Shown: positions 12,431 to 27,217, counted from the first letter of the stretch. The stretch is 64,000 nucleotides of DNA from Codonopsis lanceolata (GCA_013146195.2 CM028383.1:1105499-1169498); one strand, 5' to 3'. Notes: generated from the letters alone by a model not told the origin. Numbers and translations: made by a program.

Positions 12431-14056
12431 GAGAATCCACATTGGATGTTCTTAGAGCAATTCTCATTTTGTTCAAGAATTGTACAACAATGTAGTCAAT
12501 TCTTCATGAAAAAATTTTATTCCCCAATTCTTGATTAATAATCGGTGAATGAAAGAGAGAGAGAGGGCTACACCGCACGCTTGGCTGGAACGCGGGACGC
12601 ACACTCGCGAGTGGGGGCGTGAGGGGGCTCTCTGACTGTGGGCCACTGTGTCGACCACTCTCCCTTAATTTATTTATTTTTTATTTTCAAATTCTAACCG
12701 TTTGCATTGTGTTTTTATTTTCCTTTTTTTAAAAAATTTTGGAATGTTACCGTTTGTGTTAGAGCTGGTAAATGGGCTAGCCCAGCCCTGCTTGGATTCG
12801 ATGGGACGACAATTTTTTTGGGCAGGACCGGCCTGATCCGAAATTTGGTGAGCCTATCAAAATGCTAGTTCGGCCCAGCCTATCGAAAGCCTATGGGTTG
12901 GCCTGGCCTGGTCCAAAATAAAATAAACTGACAACCATAAATATAAAAATTAATAAAACTTACAATTCAAAGTTACTAACAATAGTACCATAAACATAAA
13001 GTAGTAAAATTCACCATAAACGAAAAGATCAATGCAGTAGTGTCAAATCTTGTAACACCAATTCATAGTTAACATATATCAATGTGACTATTTAAAAGCA
13101 TTTTCAATCATTAATGATTACTAATTTAATATCAATGTGAGTATGTGACATTATAACTGTAAGGAGTATTAATTTTTATACACATGCTTAGTTAACCAAG
13201 TTATATACCAAATTACCAAGCTACTGTAAAAATTAAAATAATTGGTTTTAAAGCTAAAACGACTACTTTAGTGAATAGTCTAACCTTAATCCCTACCACA
13301 AGGTCGGTCCCCAAGTCCCAATTCTCAAATAACAGACTGTGCGAGTCGCTTGCTTCATTGCTTGCTTCATCGCTTGACAAATGACACATGACGGACTCTT
13401 GTTGATTTGTTGTTGGCCAGTCCGACAGTGGGCCTATTTGTTGGATAATTAGACTTGAGCTTCTTCTAATTTTATATTGTTTTATTGTTTACAATATAAA
13501 AGAAATTAAAAAAATTAAATTCGGCTGGGCTGGGCTGGTTAGAAAAAGCACGTGTTTTTTTATCCGAGCTTAGATGAACAGGCTCGGGCAAAAAAGGCCT
13601 TCATTTTTTTTGGACCATCAATATCTGAAGCCCAACCCGTTAAAAAGTTGGATGGACTGGACTGGCCTGTGGGCCTGTGTTTTTTTAGCAGCTCTAGTTT
13701 GTGCCTTTGTGTGTGAGTGTGTGTTTTTTTTAAGTTGACTATTGTGGCTCATTTATGCAACATATTAATTTATTTATATTGCATATTTGAATATGCAATA
13801 TATTAATAAAAATTATAAATGAATTGATTTATTTATAAAACAATATACGTATTAATTTATTTATTTACAAAGTATAAAAATAAAAAAGTTGTGTAAATAA
13901 AATGGATGATTTGGTAATAGGACTCATCTAAGAATTTAGGAAGAATGAAAATAATTGGGAAGATTAATTCTTAGAGTGAGAATTTCTTAGAATGTGTAGG
14001 TGGTAGTGAGACCCAGCTAAGAATTTGATGAAGAAATATAACCAATGGAGATGCTC
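12431..14056. mobile_element. PIF/Harbinger-type non-autonomous element, TSD TTA, with nested hAT
   Basis: The left end reads GAGAATCCACATTGG after TTA (12428-12430). The right end is the inverted counterpart CCAATGGAGATGCTC before TTA (14057-14059). A TTA duplication and GAGCATCC-like ends are typical of PIF/Harbinger (Tourist-like) MITEs. Similar elements lie at 53644-55154 and 56380-56739. Without the hAT insertion at 12760-13696 it is about 680 bp. No transposase is encoded. Confidence 0.65.
12760..13696. mobile_element. hAT-type non-autonomous transposon, 937 bp
   Basis: The left end is TAGAGCTGGTAAATGGGC and the right end is the inverted GCAGCTCTA. The flanks are GTTTGTGT (12752-12759) and GTTTGTGC (13697-13704), an 8-bp target duplication with one mismatch. 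TAGAG ends and 8-bp duplications are hallmarks of the hAT superfamily. Both subterminal regions are rich in GGGC/GGCC words (GGGCTAGCCC at left, GGCCTGTGGGCCTG at right), which may be transposase-binding repeats. There is no transposase frame. Confidence 0.8.
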
Positions 14057-14209
14057 TTATTAGACCTCACATACACAACTTGTATCTTTAAATGGCGGCA
14101 GTTAATTCTCAATTTCTAACACAACATGTTGTCCAAAAGATGGTTTCTTTGCTATTGGGCAATGGGAGCTTCATACTTCAATTGTATGATGACACGGCGG
14201 CATTGCTTG

Positions 14210-15277
14210 TGAAGAGCCCCAAAATATTGGGTCCAAACAGGTAACCCAAAAGAGTACTCCAAAAACATATTTAGAAGATTGGGCAAGGCTCATAACCGGA
14301 AGAAGGGCCCATGCCCAACATGTGAATGTAGCCCATTAATATAAATATGTGGATACTTCCCCATATTGAAGGGAACTCTTCAACCCTAGAAAAGCTGAAA
14401 GGGAGCAACTCTCCCTCACACTCCCCCTTACGGTTTACATACAAAAACACATACATCTTAATTTTATCTCTCTCATGCGTACAAAGACATATACACTATA
14501 CCGATTATCACACTGGAGGGTTTTGGGGGACATCCCCACCGGCTCATAGTGCTTCATTTTGCAGATATTTCAAGCCAGATATCCTTCCACGACGACCACC
14601 ACCGGACCACGACTAGGGGTGGCAAATCAGTCGTGCTGGGTTGTTATCGGGCTGACACGCTCACAGCACGACACGATAAGCATGAATACGAACACTGCAC
14701 GATAAGCTTACCGTGTCTAATATTAAAACTTGAATACGATACGATAAAAACACGAAAAGCACGACACGACACGATAGACACGATATGCAAAAAAATACGA
14801 TTTATTTAGTCAGACATGTTAAGCACGTAAAGCCCAATAAACATTATAAAATAATTAATTTTGATTTTTTAATACATATTTTGAAAATTTATCAATATAA
14901 ATGGTCAAGTAGTTTAAAAATCATAAATGTTCAAATGATAAAATTATGAAATAATCATGAAAATAGTTCGAAAGGAGTAGACAACCCCTAGTAAATTTTA
15001 CAAAATATATTTTAAAAACATATATATATTAGTTATCATGCCTTACCATGCTTATCAAGTCAGTCCGATAACAACTCATTTTATATCGTGTCTTATCATG
15101 TTGGCCCTATAACGACCCGAACCCGATAAGCCACAACACAAACTCTATAATTTCGCGTCGTGTTCGTGTCGTGCCTCAAATGGCTGCCCTTAACCATGAC
15201 CCCGACGACCCAACATGACGTCACTTTCGACACCCCGGACACGACACGACAAGGTCAACAAATATTTGGCATGATCA
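14210..15277 (+). repeat. 5' LTR of the 15.9-kb element (hAT insertion included)
   Basis: Starts TGAAGAGCCCC and ends GGCATGATCA. Without the hAT insertion and its duplication it is about 480 bp and collinear with 29634-30123. Just downstream, TTTGGTTCCGTTGATGTG is a diverged version of a Tat-type primer-binding region. It is followed by an ATGGCAGAG start context at 15341 that closes after about 38 codons. Confidence 0.8.
14614..15192. mobile_element. hAT-type non-autonomous transposon inside the 5' LTR, 579 bp
   Basis: The left end is TAGGGGTGGCAAAT and the right end is the inverted ATGGCTGCCCTTA. The flanks ACCACGAC (14606-14613) and ACCATGAC (15193-15200) form an 8-bp duplication with one mismatch. 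The 3' LTR keeps the empty site (ACCACAAC at about 30034-30041), which proves insertion after the LTR element formed. Many CACGACACGA-type words fill both subterminal regions. No transposase is present. Confidence 0.88.
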
Positions 15278-15839
15278 GTTTGGTTCCGTTGATGTGAAAC
15301 AACTTCATTTTCTTCCCTCTGCACGCTGACTCCGTCAGCCATGGCAGAGATCCGTTTCAAGGGTGTTGGAAACGATCAAAGAATGAGGATATCTCAACTT
15401 TCAGTATGGACTAAGCTAAGAAGATGTACACAAAGCAGCAAATAAACACTACCATAATGTGTGTCTAGAAGAGACAAAGTCGGCGACACCTAAATCGCCT
15501 CCATCTGAGCTGCCACACCCCTCAACCTGCTGATAGAGGCAATTGGACTCTCTAACATCATCTCACACGCCGACTGTGCAACGTTCAAATAAATCTAACC
15601 TTTAGCCGCCGAAACAGAAAAGTAACATCACCAGAAGGTGTGATTTGAGAAGACGAGGCAAACGCCACCAAGACCACCTCTAAATAAAGTCCCACGTGCT
15701 GTCACACGCCAGCACAAGGGACTGGGAACGTCACTGTCATCTCACGTGCCAACAACACCTTTCGTTCTGTTTGGAGCAATGCCACGCCATCACCTGTTCT
15801 TGTATTGATGTTGTAGATCAGTCATCATCACCCACCTTA

Positions 15840-16440
15840 GAGCATCCACAATAACAACCCTCAATTTCACTCCCTAAACAGCTCGTTTTCTGTTCCATTT
15901 ACACCTTTTCAATACTCTAAAAAAGAATTCACTTCAATAAGCAAACTTTACACACCCTCTAAATATCTCAAATCTCTTCATCTTAAGTAACAATCCTAAT
16001 TACTAATATATTTCACCTTATTATTTCTATTTTTCTCATGACAATTGGAATGCGATATTTTAAATTTTAAATTTATATTATATGACAAATATTATATTTT
16101 TAATTATTTCAATTACTTTTATCTAAAAATATATGTCAATCAAATGAGCAATTTATGGTTCCCAGAACAAATGATTACTTTTGTTGAAAATATTTCACAG
16201 TTAATTCAAAATTTTCATACTAATATTAATAAAATAAACATCTTTCTATTTGATTGATAAAGTTACAATGATGAATGTGTGAAGTTATTTTTAATTATAT
16301 ATACCGTGATGTTTTTAATCAATAAAATTTGTTAAAGCATAAAAAATTAAAATAGGGACATGTAGCCTTGTGATTCTATCGACCAACCAAGCTTTAAAAT
16401 TTGTTGAAACAGAAAACATTTAAAAAAAATACAAGTTCAT
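15840..16440. mobile_element. Left part of a PIF/Harbinger-type element
   Basis: TTA (15837-15839) is followed by GAGCATCCACAATAACAACC. The next 200 bases resemble the element at 53644 (ACACCCTCTAA, AAATCTCT, ACTAATATATTTC, TATTTTAAATTT). A matching right end was not found nearby. The GAGCATCACAATGG inverted end at 25284 is a possible distant partner. Confidence 0.5.
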
Positions 16441-18263
16441 TCAACCATAGAAAGAAATGAAGATAAATGGATAAACAATAATTTGAAATACATTGCAACT
16501 CACATCAACATCTATACATATATAAAAGGAGAGGTGCGATTTTTGGAAAGTTCCCGTCAAAATGCACTTTCCAAAAAAGACAACACTTCTATATTGTATA
16601 TGTGTTATTAATGCATTGGGAAATGAAACGAATTTGTAATCAAAATTAATTAAATAAATAAATCCGAAAACTTTTAACATTCTCTCTTTGCCTTGAGACA
16701 ATTGACAACCATATATACCAAACTATTTCAACCTCATTCACATCCGGCAATATAAAAAATAGTTATGATTTTTTAACTATATTGAAATTTCAATGAGCTA
16801 ATAAATAATTATTTATTTCAATTGTTGAATTTAATAATCGCTTATCAATTGATTGATAAATGAATAAATTATCAAAACAATTACATGAATTATCATTGAA
16901 GATTAATTTCTTCGGCTGTAATTGGACGCCTAAGGGAGTTAGACAGTTCCTTAGCTTTTCTCTTCTCGAGCAGTTTTCAAAGATAAAACCACTATAAATT
17001 AGTTACAATTTTTTTTGTTGAACATCATTGCTAAAAACAACTGAGGATAACGTACTATTTTTTTAAAAGGTTGGAGGGGACATAACGCACTAATATAGAA
17101 GAAATCTATATAAAATGCCTCCCTCTCTCATCTTGCTTAGAGACATCAGCCAGACCAAGGGTAACCCTAGATAACTCAACGGGTTTTCGTGCAAAATGTA
17201 TATTTTACAATGTAAAAGTATCTTTCCAACTTGTAAGTATTCTTTTTATTTCAATTGCTTAGGATCTCATGTACTTGGTTCTCTCCTTTTTTTTCTAGAG
17301 ACCATGGAGCTACAATATACTTAAAACAGTTATATATGCGAAATTATTAAATTCTCAGGGTACCTTTGTAACCAATAAATAGATTAAACATATGCAATGC
17401 CTAGGATTAAAGATGTAGGGAATAAATTACAATAATTTAATAAACATCATGTTCAAGTGTATGTGCTAAATTTAATACAATTTAATTATCTTCAAACTAA
17501 TACAGATTTATTGGTAACGAATATATATTTATATTTATTTATTAATATGCACCGTGACTACAAATTTCTCAATTTTGGTTTTATCAAATCAGAATAATTA
17601 ACATTTATAAATAAAAACTAATTAAATCAAAGGAATTTGAAATGTAGAGACGAAAAACAAATAAATTAGTGACTACAAAGAGGCCAATTTTGAAGTGAAC
17701 AACTACATTAGATACAAGCGATTTAAAATAGATGTATTTTAATTATAAAAATGTTTAAAAAATAGATCTTCAAAATACAAATCTAAAAATTGGAAATCTA
17801 TATTTTTTTCCATACTCAAAATATAAAAAATTTGGGTATAACGTTAAATACTGAAAATATAAAAAAGTCTTGACTTATTTAAACTGTATATAAAAAATAA
17901 TTAGGTAAAGAAACATAAATACTTGGATCTTATTATAAGTTTTTTTTTCCAGTTCACTAAGTAAAATTAAGCACTAAGATTTAAAAAAATCGAAATATAA
18001 AGTTGAATACTTTATAAAAAAAAAATCTAACGCACCTTGCTACGAAATGATTTGATCTTATTCTATTTTGGTTGGGGAAAGTCGACGAATGAATTTTTGA
18101 AACGAATGGTTTGAAGAGATGAAGAGTCATTGTCTCATGTTCACCGGAGGAATTTCCTAGGTTTAATGCTATAAAAATAAGAAAGATGATCTTTTAGACA
18201 ACTTAATTGAGTAAGAGTAAGAGTTAAGCGATGTATATATAGGTTAGAATGAGTGGGGGTGGG
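16441..18263. other. AT-rich interior of the LTR element, no gene
   Basis: An inverted pair on TTTGGAAAGT/ACTTTCCAAA lies near 16536-16578. Otherwise this is low-complexity A/T-rich sequence with no supported reading frame. Confidence 0.5.
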
Positions 18264-18271
18264 GTTTTTAG

Positions 18272-19666
<1,395 letters not shown>

Positions 19667-19674
19667 GTTTTTAA

Positions 19675-22450
19675 GTTAGGGAGTGAGAAGTTCTTTAAAT
19701 ATATGGTAAGTGTTTGGGATTTTTTTGGTCCAGATTGGTTATAATTGGAGTAATATTTGTTGTTCATTAAAGTAATAATAATTTGGATGGAATCAATTGA
19801 GAAATTTGGGTAACGTGAAATTTTGAGTATTTTTAGTCCTTTTTGTTGTTGTTTATTTTAAGGAGAAATTCAGGTTCGTCCACTATGTAAAAATTTCAAC
19901 CGCTACAGTTTTTTATGTTTTTTTTTAAACTAAAAATGACACTTTTAGAACAAAAAAACTACAACTATTAATGAACCGAAGGCGCGCTACGGATCACTTA
20001 ATCAATTCATCAATTTAAATCACATAATCTAATTTATGCATCGCACCTCAAATCATAATGTGCCAAACCTCCATCTCTCTTCTTCCATGTACACAATCAA
20101 AATATGATTCAAAATTAATGCATCTTACCTAGATATCATATCTAAGTCGATGCATCACAATTTACAAATGATACATTGTGATTCAAAATTGATGCATCGA
20201 GTTTCAAAAAGGGTATTAAAAAACGAACAAATTTCTATTTAGACCTTTCATCAAACAGTATATGCACAGTAGCACAAACACAAAAGTAAATTTATTTTGA
20301 ATCATACACGAACACAAAATGAAGAAGAAGAAGAAGAACGAGGTATGAAGAAGGAAAAGAATATGAGGACATAAAATGTATTTTTATATGTTTATATTTT
20401 CAATAACCAACATTTTTTTTATAGCTATTACATTAATACGAAATATCATAAACTATTATCTCTATCAAATTTTGTCGTTTAGAGGCACATGTCTATTATC
20501 AATTGTTGACTTAACGAATGACGAAGATGGTTGAATTCCATCAAATCCTCCCTTTCTGAATAAGAAAATACATCTAAATAAATTTATAATTACTTTTTTC
20601 AAATTTATGTGATCTATCTTTAATTTTACTTTTTTATTATTTTATTCTTTTTCATATTAAACTTTTTAATTGTATATTTTTCAATTTTAATAGAGTATAT
20701 AATTTTATACCAAATATTTCCATTTAACTTACAAACAAACTATATTGAAAACTTCCTTAAAAAAAAAAAAGAATGTTGCCATGATCCCTTTTTCAAGGCT
20801 GAAATGACTCGAAGCGCATGATGGAGTGATGGAGTCCCATTCCGCGCATCTTGATGAACCAGTGTCTACTTACTATGTATAAGAGCTTTGTTGCTCATTG
20901 CTAATTCAATATCATACGCTTTCAGCTTTTGCAAGGATAAAGGATCTGATTAATGAAAAAAAAAAGAATGACCTGAGCTTTTTTGGAAGCTATTTTGTTG
21001 CATGAAAACAAAAGTCAAAGAGCTCCAATAAAATAACTGTAAATACCTTGTATAAATGATGAGAGAGGAGCCAGGATCAAGGAAACTTAACCTGAAAATG
21101 TCAAATATGCAGAATTGACAACCGACATCTGCAATTAGTATTCTATTTGGGGTTTGCAGTTGAGAATAATTCAAGCCAACACTACATGCAGTACGAATTC
21201 CCCTTGCTTCAGTTCATGAGCAGCAAGAACCCCTTTCATTTTCTACTTCCATTGCTTCAGTAAAAGGATTGTTTTCCTCACAATTTAGATGCCAAACACT
21301 AAAAAAAAAAAAGCACGGAGCAGGTAGACACAAGTGAACATGCAATCACAATCTGAGACATACTAAGAGCACACATATAACATGAAGAACTGTAATTGGA
21401 TTGAAATATCTGGCCTATTTAAAAATCTATTTTCTATTTAACCCCCTCCAAACCCAACAACCATTTATATCCTTCCAACAATACCTTCAACCTCCCCCCT
21501 CCCCCCGAATACCCATACACACACACACACACATCCAAGTTGGATTGCAATCCCACCAAAACTCAAAACCAGGTGGCAATCCAGTAGCCTGGCAGCACAC
21601 TGGCGTCGCTTACCCTTCAAACCGAACATGATGACTGCGGATGGAACTTTCCCATCCTGGCCTCTTATGTAGACAAATTTTTTTAAAAAAATAAGAATTT
21701 AAAGAATGCAAACCCAAGTAATGGTGTTGTCATCCCGGCGTCGCTTACCCTTCAAAAAACTGCAGAACCAAGTAATGGTGTTGCCATATGTTTTATTTCC
21801 TACTAGAGTTATACTAGGATTAAATTTTTGAATAACTTGACCCAATGTTACAGTACTTTTCAACTAGCCTGAGAAAAAAATTAATTCTTGCATTACATCA
21901 ACTAGTGTATGGACTTTTTGGAAATTTTGATTGGTCTTCAGGTCCATGCTAGTGGTCTAGCAGAAAATGGGGATCAAACTTTATGCATCTACTCTTGGTA
22001 AAAAAAATCACTCATACTGTTCTATAGGCATCTTCTAGGCCTCTTTGTACTTGTCATAATATCAGTGACACTTCTAATAAGTTGGTTTGCTCTTTTCAGG
22101 TGGAAGCCACTCTTTCATGTTCCATAGCAGGAGAAACACATTACACATTGATTAGAGACTACATAAAATTAACACAACCATCAAATGCCCCATAATTTAT
22201 GGTGATTTTGCTTGTCTTGCTTCTTGTGAATTCACTAGGTCATTCGGCTATGACTTTTATAAATTCATAGTATTCAAATAATTTTCCTATTGATGGGAGT
22301 GGAGGCAGAGTAGAAGCACAAACACAAGCGTAAAGCATACACACACATAGCTAAAGTACAAAGTGTGTTGATCAAAATCATGACATGCAACAACAAATCA
22401 AGATAATGAAAGGTGTAGATCTTCTAATAGTTGCATATTAATGTTTCTAC
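19675..22450. other. LTR-element interior, no complete gene
   Basis: An inverted copy of the GATGCATCG dispersed repeat lies at about 20035-20225. Short sequences with splice-like borders occur on the minus strand around 20950-21190, but no protein family was recognised in them. A pyrimidine-rich (CA)n stretch lies at 21500-21533. Confidence 0.45.
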
Positions 22451-22546
22451 CTGCTCTTGCCAGAAGCTGAATCTTTAATGAAGGACTCAATGCCAGCTAC
22501 ATGTATGAATTCATAAGTGCGTGGATAACTTGAGAAAGGTTCACAC
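22451..22546 (-). pseudogene. Captured exon of a PMT-type putative SAM-dependent methyltransferase
   Basis: On the minus strand a 96-bp segment lies between an AG acceptor (TTTCTGTAG) and a GT donor (GTAGAAAC). In the phase set by the acceptor it encodes CEPFSSYPRTYEFIHVAGIE followed by SFIKDSASGKSR, 32 codons without a stop. This is the signature CEPFSTYPRTYD-like region of the plant PMT (DUF248) family, Golgi-anchored putative methyltransferases linked to cell-wall polysaccharide modification. I could not find the neighbouring exons (the preceding YHDW block or the following EMDR block) within several kb on this strand. I read it as an isolated, transposon-carried exon. An unrecognised degenerate gene around it remains possible. 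Confidence 0.75.
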
Positions 22547-25464
22547 CTACAGAAATCATCATATGCAAGAAATCAGAATTCAATACACTAAGGAACCAAA
22601 ATCAAATGAAAGAAAGCAATCAGTAAAACAATAAAATGGATCATTTATTTAGCTTCATTTTACAACATCATTTGGATTTTCCAGATTTTCAACAAATGAA
22701 TCCTTACCACACCAATTGTTTCATTCTTTAAAAAAAAAAAAAAAGGAGCAGGCTCCAATAAATAAACAAAGGATCAACAAACAAAAAGGAAATGCAGGTT
22801 GAATCTCAGTGAAGGAAATAATCACCTAATAAAGAACGTTAGTTATAGAAGAGGAATAACCAAACAATTGACATTGTATAGTTAGCCAGGTGGTTCATGA
22901 CAGATTCAAAGACCGAGACCAACACCTGAAGAATTTTATAAGATTATTATGTCATGTTTAAGTTGAATAGGTTTCCAGTGAGACTAATGAAGGAGGAGAG
23001 TTTTGCCTAATTTTCTCCCTCTTATTTGGGAAGAGTTGATGACCAGCTCTTAGAGTATATATAGCTAATCTACTTGGTGAGTTTTATATTTATAGACCAT
23101 AATGTTTCCAAAAGATAAAACTAGCATAGGCGACCTGTCTAAGATGGCAGGGGTCATTCCATAGAAAAAAAGATAGGACTATTCTGGACACTTAATTAGG
23201 TTTAGACTTCCTCACTGGATGTGCATACTGCCCTATTGTTCCCCATCCATGCTTATCAAAAAAAATTTGAAAAGATCTATGTTACCTGGACTCATCTACA
23301 AGGATCAGATTCACAAGCGAGGATCCATGAGTATGATCCGTCATAATTTTAATATTTTGCACAAAGAATTAACGTTAGGGAAGAAAACAACTGCCACATA
23401 ATAAGATTTCTTTATTTCAGATGTAGTTGCATTCTTAGAAAAAAAACCATTTAAAAGGTAAAATAGTTACTGCAAAACAACCAGAAGGCCAAATAACTAA
23501 TATAAATAAACATAAGACGTAAATCGTGTTATCCATAATAAAGGAAAGAACAAATAACGACAAAAGAATTTGGAGTGTTAATTACATTTTTGTTGTTGTT
23601 CTTGATCGGTCCACCCTCATGCCTTTTCTAAACCAGGCTTGTGTCTATTGACCAAGTTCTACAACAAAATATTGTGAGGAAACTATTAGTCACAGGTATT
23701 CCAGAGGACATGAAGTAACTAAAGCAACACTAATTGGCATTGGTTTAACACCTCGAGGTTGTAACAAGAATGTGTGTAGTCTATGAAGAGAAAACCAAAC
23801 ACTAGACATTCAGAGAGGAGATGTTTAAATGAAGCTATAAAGGGGGCACACATGTAATAAATAGTAACAAGTGAAAATATATAGTTAGAATGTAGCTAAG
23901 CATACCCAAAAGCACTACGGAGAAGGCAACATTCATCACTTAGAAAATCAGGCGCTTCTAAGTAACCTCTTGCCCAAGCATTTAGGCATAAGCGAATGCA
24001 TGCATCATAAGCTAAGTACAACCATAAGTGTACAAACCCATTGGGCTACCCTATTATTCGCCATACTGAAAATTGAAAAATCTCTAACTTGTCAAAACTT
24101 CTCACATTAGAAAGAAAATAACAAAAAAAAAAAAAAAATAGAACAAAAATAGAACATCTGCAATCAAGAATTACTAATATGAATCAAACATGTGTGTGTG
24201 TGTTTATGTGTTTATACATGAGTAGTTAAAATACAAGTAGTTACAATCCAAGTCATCGTCTCAATACACAATCCAGACACTTGAGATGCAATTGACTACC
24301 AATGTTGCCATTTGTTTCATTATCTTCTTTAAATTACAATGACACCTACTTAAAAATCCATAAGAGCAGTTTGTATACGATGCATAGTTTTTTTTTTTAG
24401 ATAAAAACAGATAATAATTAATAACTACTCTTCACATATACTCTTTGCATAACTATAAATACCATAATGTAGGAACCCTTAATTATGCTACAACAAATCT
24501 GCATAAGACAATAAAAAATCATTTTGGGAAAATAACTTCATTGAAGAGCGAATATAAAATTACCAGGATAGCAATTTTTTTATAGTCATGGTACCTCATT
24601 ACCCTTCAGTATTCCTCAAATCACTAAAGCATTCATACTTGCCTCTACTTACTCTCTTTTGATTGAAACATCTCGTATATGCTAGACGGTTCGTATTCTT
24701 TTGCTTCAATTCCCTTGGACCATCCAGTATGATGGAGCAATTGAATTTGTTGCTCAAGAGAAAAATGTGCTTCAAGACCAAATTTTCAGAAAGTTGAAAC
24801 CTAGAAAGTGATAAAATTGAATTTGTTGCTCAAGTGTGGAATGAAAAGCAATCGACCTGAATCCAGTGTAGCTAGGAAAAATTCTTCTTCACGATGCCCA
24901 TTTTGGTCGATGGAAGGAAGGAGATTGGGAAGAACCAGTAGGGGAGAATGAGCGGTAGTTAAAGTGATGAGAGAGAAAAAGGATGAAGAGATAAAGAGAT
25001 GTAACAAGTTGGGGTTAATGATGGGGGAAGGGAGGAAAGAGAGAAAGAGAGAAAGAAAGAAGAAAGAAGACAATGGGGGAGAAAGAAAAAGGAGACTGTG
25101 GGGAAGAGAAAGAATGAGGAAGACAACGGTTGGAATGAGAAAGAATGAGAAAAGAGAGGGACGATCAGTTGCGATTCACTTACCGGTCTATAGCGATCGA
25201 CCCTTGAATTGGGAGACCATTTTGAGGTTGAGAGGAAAAAAGAGTGGTTTTGGAGGGTTGGTAAAATGGTCCATTGTGATGCTCTTACCCTAGCTACTCA
25301 ATGGAAATAAGTCAAATTGCTGATGTCACACATGTGATACTATTATCTTTATCAGGTGTCCTCCTTCCATAATTGCCCTTTGTTTATGCCAATATTACCC
25401 ACTCTCTTAACAAATTTGGCACAATAAATTGAAATGAACAAAAACTGTTGTTATTAGAGTAACA
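22547..25464. other. LTR-element interior, no recognisable gene
   Basis: AT-rich sequence with A-runs (22730-22744, 24123-24139) and a purine-rich patch at 24960-25110 that produces a spurious Lys/Arg/Glu frame. A PIF-type terminus, CCATTGTGATGCTC followed by TTA, ends at 25284. No supported coding region. Confidence 0.45.
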
Positions 25465-25465
25465 C

Positions 25466-27159
25466 TAGTTTTTTAAACCCGTGCATTAAACGCACGTCAA
25501 TAAAATCGTGCATACACAAAATAAGGAGGATCGGTTTATTAACAACTACACATAAGTATATCACTAATCATTATAAATTCTAAAAAAATGTTTTTATACA
25601 CAATATTTGTTATCTTATTAGTTGGTTTTTTTATCTTCACTGCATATCAATATCTTCAAACCAAAATAATTTGTTACTCTATAAATTACGACATATAACT
25701 GTCGATTTTTTTTTTCTAAAAGAGACATGCGTGCAATTATTGACTTTGAAACTTGTTAATTGTTATTGCATATGATACTCGCAATGTAAATTGTCTTATC
25801 TGGAACTTAAAAGACGACTTACATCGGATAAGTCAATGACAATCTTGGGATAAAAACATTTTCTCTAACATTGTTTCCTTTCAAAAAATTTATTTCAACA
25901 ATGTGATCCCCAAGATTTATGATGACTAGCCTTTATTCCATTGCACAACCCTACAGCATGGTCAATGTTTCTCAATAGCATTACTAGAACACTAATTTTA
26001 AGTGTCAATTCATGGTTTGACAACCTCGAACACTTTATACTATTCAAAAACTCTGTATAATGAATGTCTTGGAACAAACTTAATTTTTTTCCGCCCTTCA
26101 AATATAATGTGAACTCAAATAAGTTCTTCCTTTTGAATGATTACTTTTATTAAATTATATTCGAATTTTATAAATAAATAAATTTCTGAGAATAAAATAT
26201 GCTAAAATCAAAATAACGAAATTATTTTTACCGTTAACAAATATTTTTGTTTTGTAAATTATTTTGATTTTAATAACTTCTTTTTTTTGTTTTATCAACT
26301 TTGTAACTATTATTTTTGTTTTATTTTTAAGAATTAGTTTTACGAAAAAAAATTGTTCCGTAATTTTTTATTATTGTTTTACTAACCTCAGTTTAAATTA
26401 TTTTGTTTTATTGACTCTGTAACTATTATTTTTGTTCCATCAAATATTTTTATTTTACTAACGTATTTTTGTTTCACCCAACTATTTTTAAGAATTTGTT
26501 TTAAAATTTTGTTCCGTAAATTATTTTTATAAATTTTACTAACCTCAGTTTAAATTATTTTTGTTTTATTGACTCCGTAACTATTATTTTTGTTCCATCA
26601 AATTTTTTTATTTAACTAATGTATTATTGTTTTAGATAGCTATTTTCAAGAGTTTGTTTTAAAATTTTATTCCGTAAATTATTTTTATTCTTGTAATAAC
26701 CTTAGTTTAAATTGTTTTTGTTTCTATTGACTTTGTAACTATTATTTTGGTTCCATCAAATATTTTTATTTTACTAACACATTTTTTACATATATATTTT
26801 TAAATTTTTTTTAAACTTTTGTTTCGTAAATTATTTTATTTTACTAACCTCCGCATTAAATTATTTTTGTTTTGTTGATTCTCTAATTTTTTTTATAGTT
26901 GCTTGTTCCATAAATTATTTTTATTTTACTAACCTCTTATATTTTTGTTTTAGTTACTATTTTTTATGTTTAAAGAGAGAAAAATGTTTAAACATATTTA
27001 AAAGAGATGAGATGGTGGTGATGAGAGAGAAAATATGGAGGAGACGAAAGAGAGAAAGAGAAATACAACCAGAGAAGATAGGAGAGAGAAAAAGTGAAAT
27101 GATAACTCAAAAGTTAATAATTCAAAAGTGAGATTTGGAGGGAGAAATCCACCTTTGTC

Positions 27160-27215
<56 letters not shown>
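25466..27215 (-). mobile_element. Possible Helitron-type element, 3' end at left
   Basis: Read on the minus strand, the sequence at 25495-25466 has a CGTGC...GCACG stem with a 7-base loop, then an A/T-rich spacer and CTAG, followed by T in the flank. That is the Helitron 3' architecture. The opposite end is unclear and probably lies in the (TA)n run at 27165-27215, next to a flanking TTAGCTAGC. Inside is a T-rich tandem repeat of about 155 bp (26380-26960). No Rep/helicase protein is present, so this would be non-autonomous. The right boundary is a guess. Confidence 0.4.
26270..26960. repeat. T-rich tandem repeat, unit about 155 bp, four copies
   Basis: The landmark ACTAACCTCAGTTTAAATTA recurs with small changes at about 26381, 26538, 26693 and 26843. 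It is followed each time by GTAACTATTATTTTTGTTCCATC-like and TTCCGTAAATTATTTTT-like phrases. Units are 150-157 bp. Confidence 0.75.

Positions 27216-27217
<2 letters not shown>

Noticed and set aside
24964..25293. Lys/Arg/Glu-rich 109-codon frame
   Set aside because: It follows a purine-rich simple sequence, with no conserved motif and no supporting promoter.
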